From contig JAKQSI010000090.1 in NCBI GenBank assembly GCA_029570205.1, positions 52,504-116,503 on the forward strand: a DNA stretch of 64,000 bases. Reading direction: 5' to 3'. Source of the DNA: Candidatus Omnitrophota bacterium (GTDB lineage: Bacteria > Hinthialibacterota > Hinthialibacteria > Hinthialibacterales > JAKPRU01). Numbering within the stretch: position 1 is the first letter of the stretch; each line of letters begins with the position of its first letter. The translations under genes and the position numbers were made by a program. This document shows, one piece after another, positions 1-8,644 of this stretch. The notes below the pieces were generated by a model. The model was not told the DNA's origin. It made no database searches and was given only the letters and a program-made list of their open reading frames with translations.

Positions 1-29
1 CTCCTATTTCATTATCGCCTCTTGCCGTC

Positions 30-55
30 ATTCCGGCGGAAGCCGGAATCCAGGC
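30..55. repeat. Family A palindromic intergenic repeat
   Basis: The arms ATTCCGGC and GCCGGAAT face each other and are followed by CCAG. Very similar units lie at 1954-1975, 2073-2096, 28106-28132 (opposite orientation) and 39219-39243, always between genes. This is a dispersed hairpin repeat of unknown function. Confidence 0.7.
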
Positions 56-192
56 CATATTCGGTTGAATAACGCCGCATTTTCATCCCCCGTTCACGTC
101 CTTTCGGGACTCCTGTATGCTCTTGCATTGACCGTCAAACCTCCACGCAACGGTTCTGAAATCTTCGCGTCAAAAACCAAGGAGATAAAACC

Positions 193-1155
193 ATGGAAAT
201 CACTCGACGTACCGTACTCAAAGGAATCGGCGCAGGAATGCTTGCATCCGGTTTCCTTACGGCGCTTCAACAAACGCACGCCGCGGAAGGTCCCGCCGGT
301 GTCAAAGTCGGAATGTGCGACTGGAACCTGGGGGGATCGTGCAATCCTGAACTGATCCCGAAAGCCAAAGAAGCCCACCTGGATGGGATTCAGGTCAGTG
401 TCGGCTTGAACGCCAACAATATTCCACTGCGCAAGCCGGAAGTCCGGGATCGGTATCTGGCGCTGGGCAAGGAATACGGCATCGAGTTCTGCTCGGTGGC
501 CGCCGGGGGGATTCTAAACGCCATCCCACTGGCGTCGGAACCGCAATCTGCGATGTATGTCCTGGACGCCATTGAGGCGGCCAAAGCGCTGGGAAGCTCC
601 TGTACATTGCTCGCTTTTTTCGGAGAGGGCGACCTGCGACTTCCCTATCCCGGCGGATACTACGGAACCGGCGAGGGATATCGGAACATCCGCAAAGATC
701 CTGTATGGAAAGAGTGGGAATTGGATACATTGAAGGTTCGGCGGCTTGTGGATTTTCTTCGGCAGATTGTTCCCCGCGCAGAGGATGCCGGGGTGATTCT
801 CGGGTTGGAGAATACCCTGTCGGCGGCCCAGAATCTGGACATTATTGACCGTGCAGGCGGTTCCCCGATGATTCAGGTTTACTACGATGTCGGCAATTCG
901 ACGGGAGGCGGCTACGATGTGCCCGCGGAGATCCACCTGCTCGGCAAGGACCGGATTTGCGAGGTCCACCTGAAAGACTCGAAAACCCGCGTATTTGGAG
1001 TTCCGGATGCCCAGGTCGATATGGCCGCCTGCGCGAAGGCGTTCAAGGAAATCGGATACAGCAAGTGGTATGTCCTGGAGACCAGCGGGCGGGACAAGCA
1101 GTTCCTTCCCGACACCCAGGCCAACGTCGCATTCACAAAGAAACTGTTTGGTTGA
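193..1155 (+). CDS. Tat-exported sugar phosphate isomerase/epimerase-like TIM-barrel protein
   Basis: 320 aa. The N-terminus has a twin-arginine motif (TRRTVLKG) followed by a hydrophobic stretch and an A-x-A-like site near residue 30, so Tat export is likely. The mature part resembles the xylose isomerase-like TIM-barrel family (AP endonuclease 2 superfamily), with the short conserved segments GLENT, YYDVGN and EVHLKD that carry metal-binding Glu, Asp and His in that fold. The ATG is preceded by AGGAG at good spacing. The substrate cannot be read from sequence; relatives act on sugars or inositols, and many exported members lack a tested activity. The ThuA-like gene follows after 23 bp, and such genes often sit together in carbohydrate-use loci. 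Family call is firm; reaction unknown. Confidence 0.85.
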   Translation: MEITRRTVLKGIGAGMLASGFLTALQQTHAAEGPAGVKVGMCDWNLGGSCNPELIPKAKEAHLDGIQVSVGLNANNIPLRKPEVRDRYLALGKEYGIEFCSVAAGGILNAIPLASEPQSAMYVLDAIEAAKALGSSCTLLAFFGEGDLRLPYPGGYYGTGEGYRNIRKDPVWKEWELDTLKVRRLVDFLRQIVPRAEDAGVILGLENTLSAAQNLDIIDRAGGSPMIQVYYDVGNSTGGGYDVPAEIHLLGKDRICEVHLKDSKTRVFGVPDAQVDMAACAKAFKEIGYSKWYVLETSGRDKQFLPDTQANVAFTKKLFG

Positions 1156-1178
1156 GTCGATAGAAAGGGAACAATGAA

Positions 1179-1913
1179 GTGAGCGATCCGATTCGAGTTA
1201 CGGTATGGAATGAATACCGGCATGAGAAAGTATCCCCGGAAATCGCCGCCATTTATCCGAAAGGCATTCATGGCGCAATTGCCGATTACCTGCGAGACCG
1301 TCGCGGGATGAAAGTCTGCACGGCGACACTGGATGAGCCGGACCACGGCCTGACCGAGGCGGCGCTGGCGGATACGGATGTGCTGATCTGGTGGGGACAC
1401 ACGGCGCACGATGCCGTGAAGGACGAAGTTGTCGAAAGAGTCCACAAGCGCGTATTGGACGGCATGGGCCTGATCGCGCTGCATTCCGCGCATTTTTCGA
1501 AGATTTTCCGCAAATTGATGGGAACGACCTGCGAACTCAAATGGCGCGAGGCCGCCGAAAAAGAGCGCCTGTGGGTAATCGAACCGAGCCATCCCATTGT
1601 CAAAGGTCTGGGCGAATATATCGAACTGGAACATACCGAGATGTACGGCGAACGGTTTGACGTTCCACCGCCGGACGTGCTGGTTTTCGTGAGCTGGTTC
1701 GAGGGCGGAGAGGTGTTCCGAAGCGGGTGTGTCTATTACCGGTCGCGCGGCAAGGTGTTCTATTTTCGTCCCGGCCACGAGACCTATCCGATTTATCACA
1801 ATCCTCAAGTCTTACAGGTCATCGGAAACGCGGCGGAATGGCTCGCACCTGTCGAATGCCCCAAGCCGACATACGGAAACGTACAGCCGCTGGAGAAAAT
1901 TGGGGAGAAGTAA
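1179..1913 (+). CDS. ThuA-like (trehalose utilization) domain protein
   Basis: 244 aa, cytoplasmic, no signal peptide. Recognisable ThuA features include the opening [11 protein letters not shown], the segment [22 protein letters not shown], and a C-terminal [15 protein letters not shown]. The fold is glutamine-amidotransferase-like and is usually linked to sugar metabolism, although the catalysed step is not established for most members. The start is GTG at 1179, preceded by AAAGGGA; the nearby ATG at 1174 runs into a stop after two codons. It sits 23 bp after the exported isomerase-like gene and is probably co-transcribed with it. A large imperfect hairpin at 1985-2065 follows and may end the transcript. 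Confidence 0.85.
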   Translation: MSDPIRVTVWNEYRHEKVSPEIAAIYPKGIHGAIADYLRDRRGMKVCTATLDEPDHGLTEAALADTDVLIWWGHTAHDAVKDEVVERVHKRVLDGMGLIALHSAHFSKIFRKLMGTTCELKWREAAEKERLWVIEPSHPIVKGLGEYIELEHTEMYGERFDVPPPDVLVFVSWFEGGEVFRSGCVYYRSRGKVFYFRPGHETYPIYHNPQVLQVIGNAAEWLAPVECPKPTYGNVQPLEKIGEK

Positions 1914-1984
1914 GACAGCGGCGCGGCAGCCCCACCCTCATTCATCCTGCCTGCTCCGGCAAGGGCCGGAAATCCACGAAAAAA

Positions 1985-2065
1985 TCTGAACCGTGATTCG
2001 TACGATTATAGGATGAAGAAAAAGGAATCAGGGTAATCCTTCAATCAGGCGAATCAGGGTTCAGA
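1985..2065. repeat. Large imperfect inverted repeat (Family B)
   Basis: Two 30-base arms (1985-2014 and 2036-2065) are inverted copies matching at about 24 of 30 positions; both contain TCTGAACC and TGATTCG. The loop is 21 bases. It lies downstream of the ThuA-like gene among Family A repeats. It could act as a terminator or be a mobile repeat; there is no clear T-run. Confidence 0.6.
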
Positions 2066-2072
2066 CAATCCG

Positions 2073-2096
2073 ATCCGGCAAAGGCCGGAATCCAGG
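2073..2096. repeat. Family A palindromic intergenic repeat
   Basis: TCCGGC(A)AAGGCCGGAATCCAGG-type unit, matching the copy at 30-55. A weaker copy is at 1954-1975. The gap 1914-2166 therefore holds repeats and a terminator but no gene. Confidence 0.65.
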
Positions 2097-2108
2097 TCAT
2101 TAAACCAA

Positions 2109-2141
2109 CAGCGGCGGGATTTCATTGAAATCCCGCCGCTG
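2109..2141 (-). terminator. Terminator hairpin of the cohesin/dockerin/PPC gene
   Basis: Perfect 14-bp stem with a 5-base loop (CATTG), starting 25 bases past the stop of the minus-strand gene at 2167. On the minus strand it is followed by TGTTGGTTTAAT, a weak T-rich tail. Placement and stem strength suggest a terminator. Confidence 0.65.
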
Positions 2142-2166
2142 CATTCTTCATTGAATCAATGGCGAC

Positions 2167-5100
2167 TTACAACTTCTGGAAAGTAATTCTGGCCTTTCCT
2201 TGTGTCTGTTTCTCGCCAAAGATCTCCACCTTGTAGACACCCGTCGCCGGAATCTGGAAGAGCCTGATCTGGGCATCATCCTCCGGCGCCGTGAAGGCAT
2301 TCAGGCTTGTCGCGAGAAGCGTACCATCCGGGCCGTACAGGCGAACAGCAGGATCAAGCGATCCCTTGAAGTCGTCCACACCGATTGTGACCAACTGGCC
2401 TGCAGTACCCGCGAAGGTAAACCACTCGGACTCACCCGCATACACCCAAGTCTCATTGCCGCTTCCGGCTTTCAGAGTGGGCGGAACATACGCACCGGCG
2501 CGGTACTCAAGACGGTATGGACCTGCCGTCATATCCGGGCCGCCACTGACCTCGATCGTTCCGGCTGTCAGGGTCGTGGTAATGCAGGCATCATCATTCA
2601 GACCCCTGTTGTTGTCGGTGGCTACCTGCTCCCCGGCGCCGTTCAGCAGCCTCAGGAACGGATCAAGCGTACCGCCGGCATTGAACAACGGATCGAAATC
2701 ATCCAGGTAGAAGGTGATCTCACCTCCACCGGAATTGGTGAACACGTAGCGATCGACCTGTCCGGCCAGTGTGATACTGCCTGAGATCATCTCACCCGAA
2801 GCGATCAGGCGCTCGTTGATGACATTAGAGGCAAGCATCAACACATACTGTCCCACGCCTGCCGTCCCAGGTGCGGCGCTTACGCCGATGGTGTAAATAC
2901 CGGCGATGGTGGCCGGGCCGACAATAATCAGGCAATCATCATCCGGTCCGCTGTCATTGTCCATCACGGAGGTAAATCCATCCGGACCCTGCAATGTCAG
3001 GAACGGATCGAGTGCGCTTCCCGAATCGGTCAACGCCACCTTGATGAAGTCGCCAACCTGGGCATAGAAAGTATAGAGGTGGATCTCGGTCAGGTTTGCA
3101 ATCTGACCTTCTACCCGTTGCCCAAACGAGATCATTGTAATCGGTTCGCCAACCACCTCGGGAACAGCCGAGACCGAGAAGCGACCGAAGGTTCCACTCT
3201 GGCCGCGAACGACCAGACGATACTTTCCGGCTGGAGCATTCTCCAGAGCGATCATGGCATCATCACCCTCGCCGCCATCGTCATCGGAGACCTGGCGACC
3301 ATCCGGCAGAGTCAATGTTCCAGCCGGATCCAACTCGCCACCGAAGTCACCGATAGTCACTGTCAACGGGCCACCATTCGTATAGGTGAAGTCGATATTG
3401 ACCGTATAACCCGCTGCCCAAATCAAGCCTTCCGTGGAGAACGGAACGAACAGCGCGATACCGGGCGTCGGTGTCGCTGTCGGCGGCAGGGTCGGTGTCG
3501 GAACAAGCGTTGGAGTCGGAACCAGCGTCGGCGTTGACGTTGGAATGGCTGTCGGCGTTTCAACCGGGGTTGCCGTGGCCGTCTCCACCGGGGTCGCCGT
3601 GGGGGTTTCCATCGGTGTCGCGGTCGGTGATTCCGTGGGTCGCGGCGTTACCGTGGGGGTATGGGTCGGAACCGGTGTGGCCGTCGCAGTTTCCACCGGT
3701 GTAGCAGTCGGACTCTCCACTGGGGTTGCGGTCGGAGATTCCACCGGGGTTGCCGTTGGGGTTTCCATCGGCGTCGCGGTCGGCGATTCCGTGGGTCGCG
3801 GTGTCATCGTGGGGGTATTGGTCGCAACCGGCGTGGCCGTCGCAGTTTCCACCGGTGTAGCAGTCGGACTCTCCACTGGGGTTGCTGTCGGAGATTCCAC
3901 CGGGGTTGCCGTTGGGGTTTCCATCGGCGTCGCGGTCGGCGATTCTGTGGGTCGCGGTGTCATCGTGGGGGTATCGGTCGCAACCGGTGTGGCAGTCGGA
4001 CTCTCTACCGGGGTTGCCGTCGGCGATTCAATTGGCGTCGCGGTCGGGCTTTCCGGGGTTGCGGTCGGAGATTCCATTGGCGTCGCGGTCGGCGATTCTG
4101 TGGGTCGCGGCGTCATTGTGGGGGTATCGGTCGGCGCAGCTGTTGGAGTCTCTACGGGAGTGGCTGTCGGCGTTTCGGGTCCCGCAGAAACCACTGTGAT
4201 TTGACCACCTGGAGCCACCAATCCTGCAGGTTGTGTAACAACAAAACTGAGAGAAGTTGCACCGGCGGGCGCCGTCTGATTGATTGCCAGGGTCAGTGTG
4301 ACGACGGTTCCCGGTCCGGCAGGCATCGAGGCAATAAGTCCGGTTCCCATAATGCGAAATACACCATTGGAAACGACTTCCGCTTTTTTCACTTCGAGGG
4401 GGGACAGTGATGGGCCGATTGTGGAACTGACCACAGAAAGAACAGCGGGATCGAAGTTCATATCGACCTGGAATCCGCGAATCCCCGAACCGTCACTAAT
4501 ATCGATCGTAATTGTGACCTGCTCGCCGGGAGCGCCTTCCAGGTCTCCGTTAATCGTCAATGTGGGGCTTTGAGCCGGCCGGAAAAAGTCGAAGAATCCA
4601 CCTCGATCGGCGGACGCAATCAGGGTTCCTTTGGCTGCCCCTTTGCCGACACCACCCTCAAAAATGTAATCGAACAAGAACACGACATCGTTCACATCGG
4701 TCGTGCCGCTGGCATCAAAATCCCATACCGCTGGAGAGTGTCCGGCAAAAATGTTGTCAAACAGCGCAATAACGTCATTCACGTCAACCTGTCCGCTGTC
4801 GTCAACATCATAATCCAGCGCGACTTCGCCACGGACCGTGGCGCTGACCCCACTTCCCATGGTCACGCCAAGATTGTTGTTCTCAAAATCAAAGGCAATT
4901 CGTCGCGGGGTCAGGGTGACCGTCTCGCCGCCAGTACCCGCGATGACATTCAGGGTCCCCAGCGAGATTTGACTGGAGGCATCCACGCCTGAAATGTTCC
5001 CCATGAGGGCTACACTGATTCGTAACCCATTGTCCGGCAAGAACATAACGTTCGTGAACGGCGTCCCGCCAACAGACGCATCGGTTAATGTCTGGCTCGG

Positions 5101-5334
5101 CACAAAAGCGTCCTGTTCCGGGATAGACAGGGTTCCCGTAACAGTAAGGTCCAGTTCAAAAACCGCGACACCGGTCGGCCCGGTCAAAGACACGGTCACT
5201 GGAAGCGTTTCCCCTGCTCCTAACTCCGTCACGGTGGAGCTCAACGAAACCTGTGCCCCGGCCAAACCGGGCAAAACCACCATTGGACAAAGAGCGACGA
5301 TGAAAAATGTGGATATTCTCGAGACCTTACGCAT
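2167..5334 (-). CDS. Large secreted protein: cohesin-like, dockerin, cohesin-like, Pro/Thr repeat linker, PPC-like modules
   Basis: 1055 aa. The start at 5334 (MRKVSRIS) has GGAGG just upstream; the longer open frame to 5409 lacks this. A Sec signal peptide ends near residue 27 (LAGA/Q). Residues ~28-172 look cohesin-like. Residues ~174-230 form a dockerin with two calcium-loop repeats (DVDDSGQVDVND and DFDASGTTDVND). A second cohesin-like module spans ~255-385. Residues ~385-624 are a low-complexity linker of TPTATPVE-type repeats with a 52-residue higher-order period. The last ~430 residues contain about four PPC-like beta modules marked by DPxLxLxGPDG and DDDxxI patterns. Homologous modules make up the next gene (5604-6995). 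Likely a surface or matrix protein. Both partners of a cohesin/dockerin interaction on one chain is unusual. Confidence 0.8.
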   Translation of the reverse strand: MRKVSRISTFFIVALCPMVVLPGLAGAQVSLSSTVTELGAGETLPVTVSLTGPTGVAVFELDLTVTGTLSIPEQDAFVPSQTLTDASVGGTPFTNVMFLPDNGLRISVALMGNISGVDASSQISLGTLNVIAGTGGETVTLTPRRIAFDFENNNLGVTMGSGVSATVRGEVALDYDVDDSGQVDVNDVIALFDNIFAGHSPAVWDFDASGTTDVNDVVFLFDYIFEGGVGKGAAKGTLIASADRGGFFDFFRPAQSPTLTINGDLEGAPGEQVTITIDISDGSGIRGFQVDMNFDPAVLSVVSSTIGPSLSPLEVKKAEVVSNGVFRIMGTGLIASMPAGPGTVVTLTLAINQTAPAGATSLSFVVTQPAGLVAPGGQITVVSAGPETPTATPVETPTAAPTDTPTMTPRPTESPTATPMESPTATPESPTATPIESPTATPVESPTATPVATDTPTMTPRPTESPTATPMETPTATPVESPTATPVESPTATPVETATATPVATNTPTMTPRPTESPTATPMETPTATPVESPTATPVESPTATPVETATATPVPTHTPTVTPRPTESPTATPMETPTATPVETATATPVETPTAIPTSTPTLVPTPTLVPTPTLPPTATPTPGIALFVPFSTEGLIWAAGYTVNIDFTYTNGGPLTVTIGDFGGELDPAGTLTLPDGRQVSDDDGGEGDDAMIALENAPAGKYRLVVRGQSGTFGRFSVSAVPEVVGEPITMISFGQRVEGQIANLTEIHLYTFYAQVGDFIKVALTDSGSALDPFLTLQGPDGFTSVMDNDSGPDDDCLIIVGPATIAGIYTIGVSAAPGTAGVGQYVLMLASNVINERLIASGEMISGSITLAGQVDRYVFTNSGGGEITFYLDDFDPLFNAGGTLDPFLRLLNGAGEQVATDNNRGLNDDACITTTLTAGTIEVSGGPDMTAGPYRLEYRAGAYVPPTLKAGSGNETWVYAGESEWFTFAGTAGQLVTIGVDDFKGSLDPAVRLYGPDGTLLATSLNAFTAPEDDAQIRLFQIPATGVYKVEIFGEKQTQGKARITFQKL
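3463..4181 (-). repeat. Pro/Thr-rich tandem repeat with 156-bp higher-order unit
   Basis: Coding repeat inside the gene at 2167-5334. The short unit encodes ETPTATPV or ESPTATPV. The landmark GTGGGTCGCGG recurs at 3635, 3791, 3947 and 4100, giving spacings of 156, 156 and 153 bases, so whole blocks have been duplicated. The antisense frame is open but is only a shadow (Gly/Val repeats). Confidence 0.9.
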
Positions 5335-5412
5335 CGGATCCTCCAGTCTGATCAATATAGTACCCGACTCAACAGTCGTATTCCTACACCTATAAACACA
5401 AAACGTCAACGG

Positions 5413-5442
5413 ATTATATCAGAGAAACACACCAAAGATCAA
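5413..5442 (-). promoter_or_regulatory. Sigma-70-type promoter for the cohesin/dockerin/PPC gene
   Basis: On the minus strand TTGATC (5442-5437) and a perfect TATAAT (5418-5413) are separated by 18 bases. It would start transcription near 5406, about 70 bases before the start codon at 5334. Predicted by eye only. Confidence 0.5.
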
Positions 5443-5547
5443 CCAAAGAACCAAGTTTTTTTGATTTTTTCCATCCCAGAACACACATCGATGGAATACA
5501 ATTCTTTCATTCGAGAGAAAGTGTGGCGTTTTCACCACGCTCTGCGC

Positions 5548-5581
5548 AAAAAAGAGCGGGCCGGATGTAACCGGCCCGCTC
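5548..5581 (-). terminator. Rho-independent terminator of the PPC-module gene
   Basis: A perfect 11-bp GC-rich stem (GAGCGGGCCGG and its complement) with a 6-base loop, followed on the minus strand by TTTTTT. It lies just downstream of the stop at 5604. Confidence 0.9.
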
Positions 5582-5603
5582 GAAGTTCACACCAATTCGA
5601 AAA

Positions 5604-6995
5604 TCACATCTTGACGAAGCCGATGACCGCGGGTCCAAAAGTGGGTGTGCGTGTCTTTCCGGCATCCTCGCCAAAAACATGAAGAGCGTACATTCCGGTC
5701 GCGGGAAGCGGGAACAGTGAAATTTCCGCATCATCGTCATTTTTAAATCCGTTCAGGCATTCCACTACCAGGCTGCGATCGGGACCATACAGCCGAAAGG
5801 CCGGGTCCAACGCCCCGCAAAGGTCACTGACTGTAATGCTGATCATCTGCCCCGCCGTTCCCGTGAAAACAAAGACTTCCGGTTGCCCCGCAAAAACATA
5901 AGTGCGGGTTGTTCCGATCTTGATCTCCGGCGCGGTATATGACCCGACTTGATAAGTCAAAGAATACGATCCGATGGTTTTCCAGGGGCCACCGCTGACA
6001 ACAATTGTGCCCGCCACGGCTTCCGTGCTGATAAAGGCATCATCATTCGGTCCACTGTTGTCATCGGTGACATCCATCTGGTCGGGAACCTGGAGAGTCA
6101 GAAGCGGGTCCAGGCTGCCACCGAGATCGTCCAGCAAGAACGTGACCTCCCCACCTGTGGGATTCATAAATGTGTAAGAGTCCGTCTGACCGGTGACTCG
6201 AATGTTTCCTTTGACCGTCTGGCCGGGCGCAATGGTGCGGGAAACCTGCCGATTGGAGGCCAGTACAAGTAGATATTGCCCGGCTCCCATGGTTTTGGGA
6301 GCGGCGCTGACCAAAATGGTATAAAGCCCACCGACTGTTGCCGGCCCCACCGTAATCAGTGCATCATCTTCCGGCCCACTATCGTTGTCGGTCATGGATA
6401 CGAATCCCTCCGGCCCAAGGAGGGTCAGGTATGGGTCCAGAGCGCTGGCCTGATATCCCGTGTAATCCGATAGGAACACTTCGATGTAATCCCCGACATT
6501 CGCGTAGAAATTGTATACGTGGGTTTCGGCACAGTTTCTCAGGCGGCCTTCTACTCGCTGGCCGAAGCCGATTACGGAAGCAGTCCCCGGCTGATCTGTC
6601 GCGACAGGCACGGCGTTGACCGAAAACCTTCCGGTTGTGCCCGGTTGCGCACGGACGATCAGTCGATACTGTCCCATTGGGGCAGGAGAAGCCATGGTAA
6701 AATACACCACAGCATCATCACCAGGCCCGCCATCATCATCCCTGTATTCCCGTCCGTCCGGCGTGATAAGGGTCATGGCCGGGTCCAACGCTCCGCCGAA
6801 ATCACCCACAGAGACAGTTAACGGACCACTTGTACTGTAAACAAAATCAAAGATTCTTGTTCCGCTCGGACTGCCGATATTCCCTTCCGTGGAAAACGGA
6901 ACAGTCGGCAACTGCGCATTCGCTTGCCCAATAAACACCGTCAGCAAAAGAAACACTACTGATACCGAGATTCTTTGGCAGGACCTTTGTGACAT
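5604..6995 (-). CDS. Secreted protein built of PPC-like modules
   Basis: 463 aa. The start at 6995 (MSQRSCQR) is preceded by GGGGGT at 6-base spacing; the upstream extension to 7055 is unlikely. Signal peptide to about residue 27 (QANA/Q). The rest contains four PPC-like beta-sandwich modules with recurring LDPxLTLxxPDG and DNDSGPxDDAxI patterns. The whole protein aligns module by module with the C-terminal ~430 residues of the neighbouring 1055-aa protein (SVGDFGGALDPAMTL versus TIGDFGGELDPAGTL), so the two share a duplication. It lacks cohesin, dockerin and linker. Probably extracellular or periplasmic; no enzymatic motif seen. It has its own terminator and a hairpin leader. Confidence 0.8.
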   Translation of the reverse strand: MSQRSCQRISVSVVFLLLTVFIGQANAQLPTVPFSTEGNIGSPSGTRIFDFVYSTSGPLTVSVGDFGGALDPAMTLITPDGREYRDDDGGPGDDAVVYFTMASPAPMGQYRLIVRAQPGTTGRFSVNAVPVATDQPGTASVIGFGQRVEGRLRNCAETHVYNFYANVGDYIEVFLSDYTGYQASALDPYLTLLGPEGFVSMTDNDSGPEDDALITVGPATVGGLYTILVSAAPKTMGAGQYLLVLASNRQVSRTIAPGQTVKGNIRVTGQTDSYTFMNPTGGEVTFLLDDLGGSLDPLLTLQVPDQMDVTDDNSGPNDDAFISTEAVAGTIVVSGGPWKTIGSYSLTYQVGSYTAPEIKIGTTRTYVFAGQPEVFVFTGTAGQMISITVSDLCGALDPAFRLYGPDRSLVVECLNGFKNDDDAEISLFPLPATGMYALHVFGEDAGKTRTPTFGPAVIGFVKM

Positions 6996-7036
6996 GTACT
7001 TGACCCCCTGTCGAATGGGATTGTATTGACTGTTCG

Positions 7037-7058
7037 TGTGTGCCTTCGAGGGCACACA
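7037..7058. promoter_or_regulatory. Perfect hairpin in the leader of the PPC-module gene
   Basis: TGTGTGCC and GGCACACA flank a 6-base loop (TTCGAG), about 40 bases upstream of the start codon at 6995. Could be an operator or an mRNA stem; function unknown. Confidence 0.4.
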
Positions 7059-7219
7059 TACGCCGAGAATATATCACACATCAAGGCTGAAAATCTACCG
7101 TATCATAAGATTTTTGCTAACTTATTGGTTATACATTTTTTGGAACATGGCAGACGTGGCTTGCAGGAACACGGATCATTCTGAGAAAATTGGTCTATCT
7201 GCCTGGAAAACAATAACTT

Positions 7220-8377
7220 ATGAACATTCTGGTTGTCCAGAGATTCGATTTGTCATCCGTCTCCTGTGCCAGGCGCGTTCTTTCACAGGCAAGAGAATTG
7301 GCCTCTAGGGGGCATTCGGTCGCTGTCGTGGATTTCCCGAATCCTGAAAGGCACGGATTTGCCGGTTCGCGGGTATCTCATACTCACGACAGTATTCAAG
7401 TGATTTCCCTGAGTCGAAAAGCGATTGACATTCCCGGAAATTGTCGGCGATTGGCGAATCTCGACCCAAAACCGGATATTGTGCATTTATGGAAGTCCTA
7501 TCCCGACGCCGCGTTGCCGGCGATCTGCGCCGCGGACCGGTTTGATGTGCCGCTACACTATGATTGGGATGACTGGGAACCGTCCATTGCGCGGGAACTT
7601 ACCGGTTCCGTGCCGGCAGCCCATATCACGGGCTGTTGGGATCGTGCGTTATGCCGGATCTGCGACACATGCACCGTGGCGAGCAGCGAGCTGAGAAAAA
7701 CCGCAATCCGTTGGGGCATGGACCCTGAACGACTTTTCGATGCGCCAGTGGGGGCGGACCTTGAACTGTTTCATCCCCGCCTGCCCGATCCTGAAATCAT
7801 TGAAAAAATCGGCGGCAAAGAGCGCCCTGTGCTGGTTTATGCGGGACAGCTGGAAGTCACATTTTATGCCAACCAGGCAGTGGATACCTTAAAAATGCTT
7901 CATCAACGGGGTATCCAGGCTCGTCTCTTGATCGTCGGAGGAGGATCTCATGAAAAAGATCTCCAACGTCACGCCGAGGAACAAGGCATTTTAAGCTCCT
8001 TATATTGCACGGGTTACATATCCGGTGATGAAGTGCCTCGATGGTTGTCTGTGGCGGATGTGGCGCTGGCTCCCTTTGAGGACACACTTGCGGCGCGATG
8101 CAAAAGCCCGCTCAAAATCGCAGAATATCTTGCCATGGGATTGCCGATTGTTGCCTCGGATGTGGGAGATGTATTGAATATGATTCAGCACGCCGGATTC
8201 GTCGTCCCTGCAGAAAACCCTGAAATGATGGCGATCTGTACGGCAAAAATCCTGGGCGACACCGATTTACATCGCAGCATGGGCATTGCCGCTCGAAAAC
8301 GAGCGGAAGAACAGTATAATTGGAAGCGGCACACCGACCAGCTGGAGGCGGCCTACCGAAAGGCCATCCGCACATGA
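7220..8377 (+). CDS. GT4-type glycosyltransferase (group 1)
   Basis: 385 aa. N-terminal Rossmann half begins MNILVVQRFD with the usual CARRVLSQARELASRGHSV pattern. The C-terminal half has PVLVYAGQLE, LLIVGGGSHE, and the donor-site region APFEDTLAARCKSPLKIAEYLAMGLPIVASDVGD, typical of GT-B retaining enzymes of family GT4. The basic residues in CKSPLK and the acidic E in KIAEYL match the nucleotide-sugar binding site. Start ATG at 7220 has only a weak ribosome site. Probably adds a sugar in polysaccharide or glycolipid synthesis; acceptor unknown. It stands alone between the PPC gene and the helicase genes. Confidence 0.85.
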   Translation: MNILVVQRFDLSSVSCARRVLSQARELASRGHSVAVVDFPNPERHGFAGSRVSHTHDSIQVISLSRKAIDIPGNCRRLANLDPKPDIVHLWKSYPDAALPAICAADRFDVPLHYDWDDWEPSIARELTGSVPAAHITGCWDRALCRICDTCTVASSELRKTAIRWGMDPERLFDAPVGADLELFHPRLPDPEIIEKIGGKERPVLVYAGQLEVTFYANQAVDTLKMLHQRGIQARLLIVGGGSHEKDLQRHAEEQGILSSLYCTGYISGDEVPRWLSVADVALAPFEDTLAARCKSPLKIAEYLAMGLPIVASDVGDVLNMIQHAGFVVPAENPEMMAICTAKILGDTDLHRSMGIAARKRAEEQYNWKRHTDQLEAAYRKAIRT

Positions 8378-8451
8378 TTTCTGTTTTGATTTCGTCAAGA
8401 TTCCCCTTTTTATGATCGGCCGAATCAGGGTATCATGGACCTTTTGCGGAT

Positions 8452-8470
8452 GATTCGCGAATCGCGAATC
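8452..8470. promoter_or_regulatory. Perfect 9-bp-arm palindrome upstream of the XPB helicase gene
   Basis: GATTCGCGA, one base, TCGCGAATC. It sits in the 267-base gap between the glycosyltransferase and the helicase, about 175 bases before the helicase start. Suitable for a dimeric DNA-binding protein; could also be a repeat, as GAATCAGGG occurs beside it and at 2026 and 2050. Confidence 0.4.
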
Positions 8471-8561
8471 AGGGGAAATAAGACCCGTGGGACAAATGCG
8501 TCGAATAGGGGAAAGTGAGATTTTTGCACAGGCGAGGGATGATGAAATGTAAGTCTAGTAA

Positions 8562-8608
8562 ATTCAACCCTCTGTGTGTCTCCCCTGATTTTTGGGGGAG
8601 AGGATTTG
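8562..8608. repeat. Family C hairpin repeat
   Basis: AACCCTCTGTGTGTCTCCCC followed by a gap and a GGGGGAGA arm. The same unit is inside hpnE (53023-53067, opposite orientation), and a half copy is at 52533-52560. Here it lies just before the helicase start, so it may influence that gene. Confidence 0.6.
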
Positions 8609-8644
8609 AGGTTCATTCGCAGTTATATTCAAATTAAGGAGCTT

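Noticed and set aside
912-1808. Minus-strand 298-residue ORF
   Set aside because: Spans the end of the isomerase-like gene and the ThuA-like gene, both well supported on the plus strand.
3434-4204. Plus-strand 256-residue Gly/Val repeat ORF
   Set aside because: It is the antisense of the Pro/Thr linker in the 1055-aa protein; low complexity keeps the opposite frame open.
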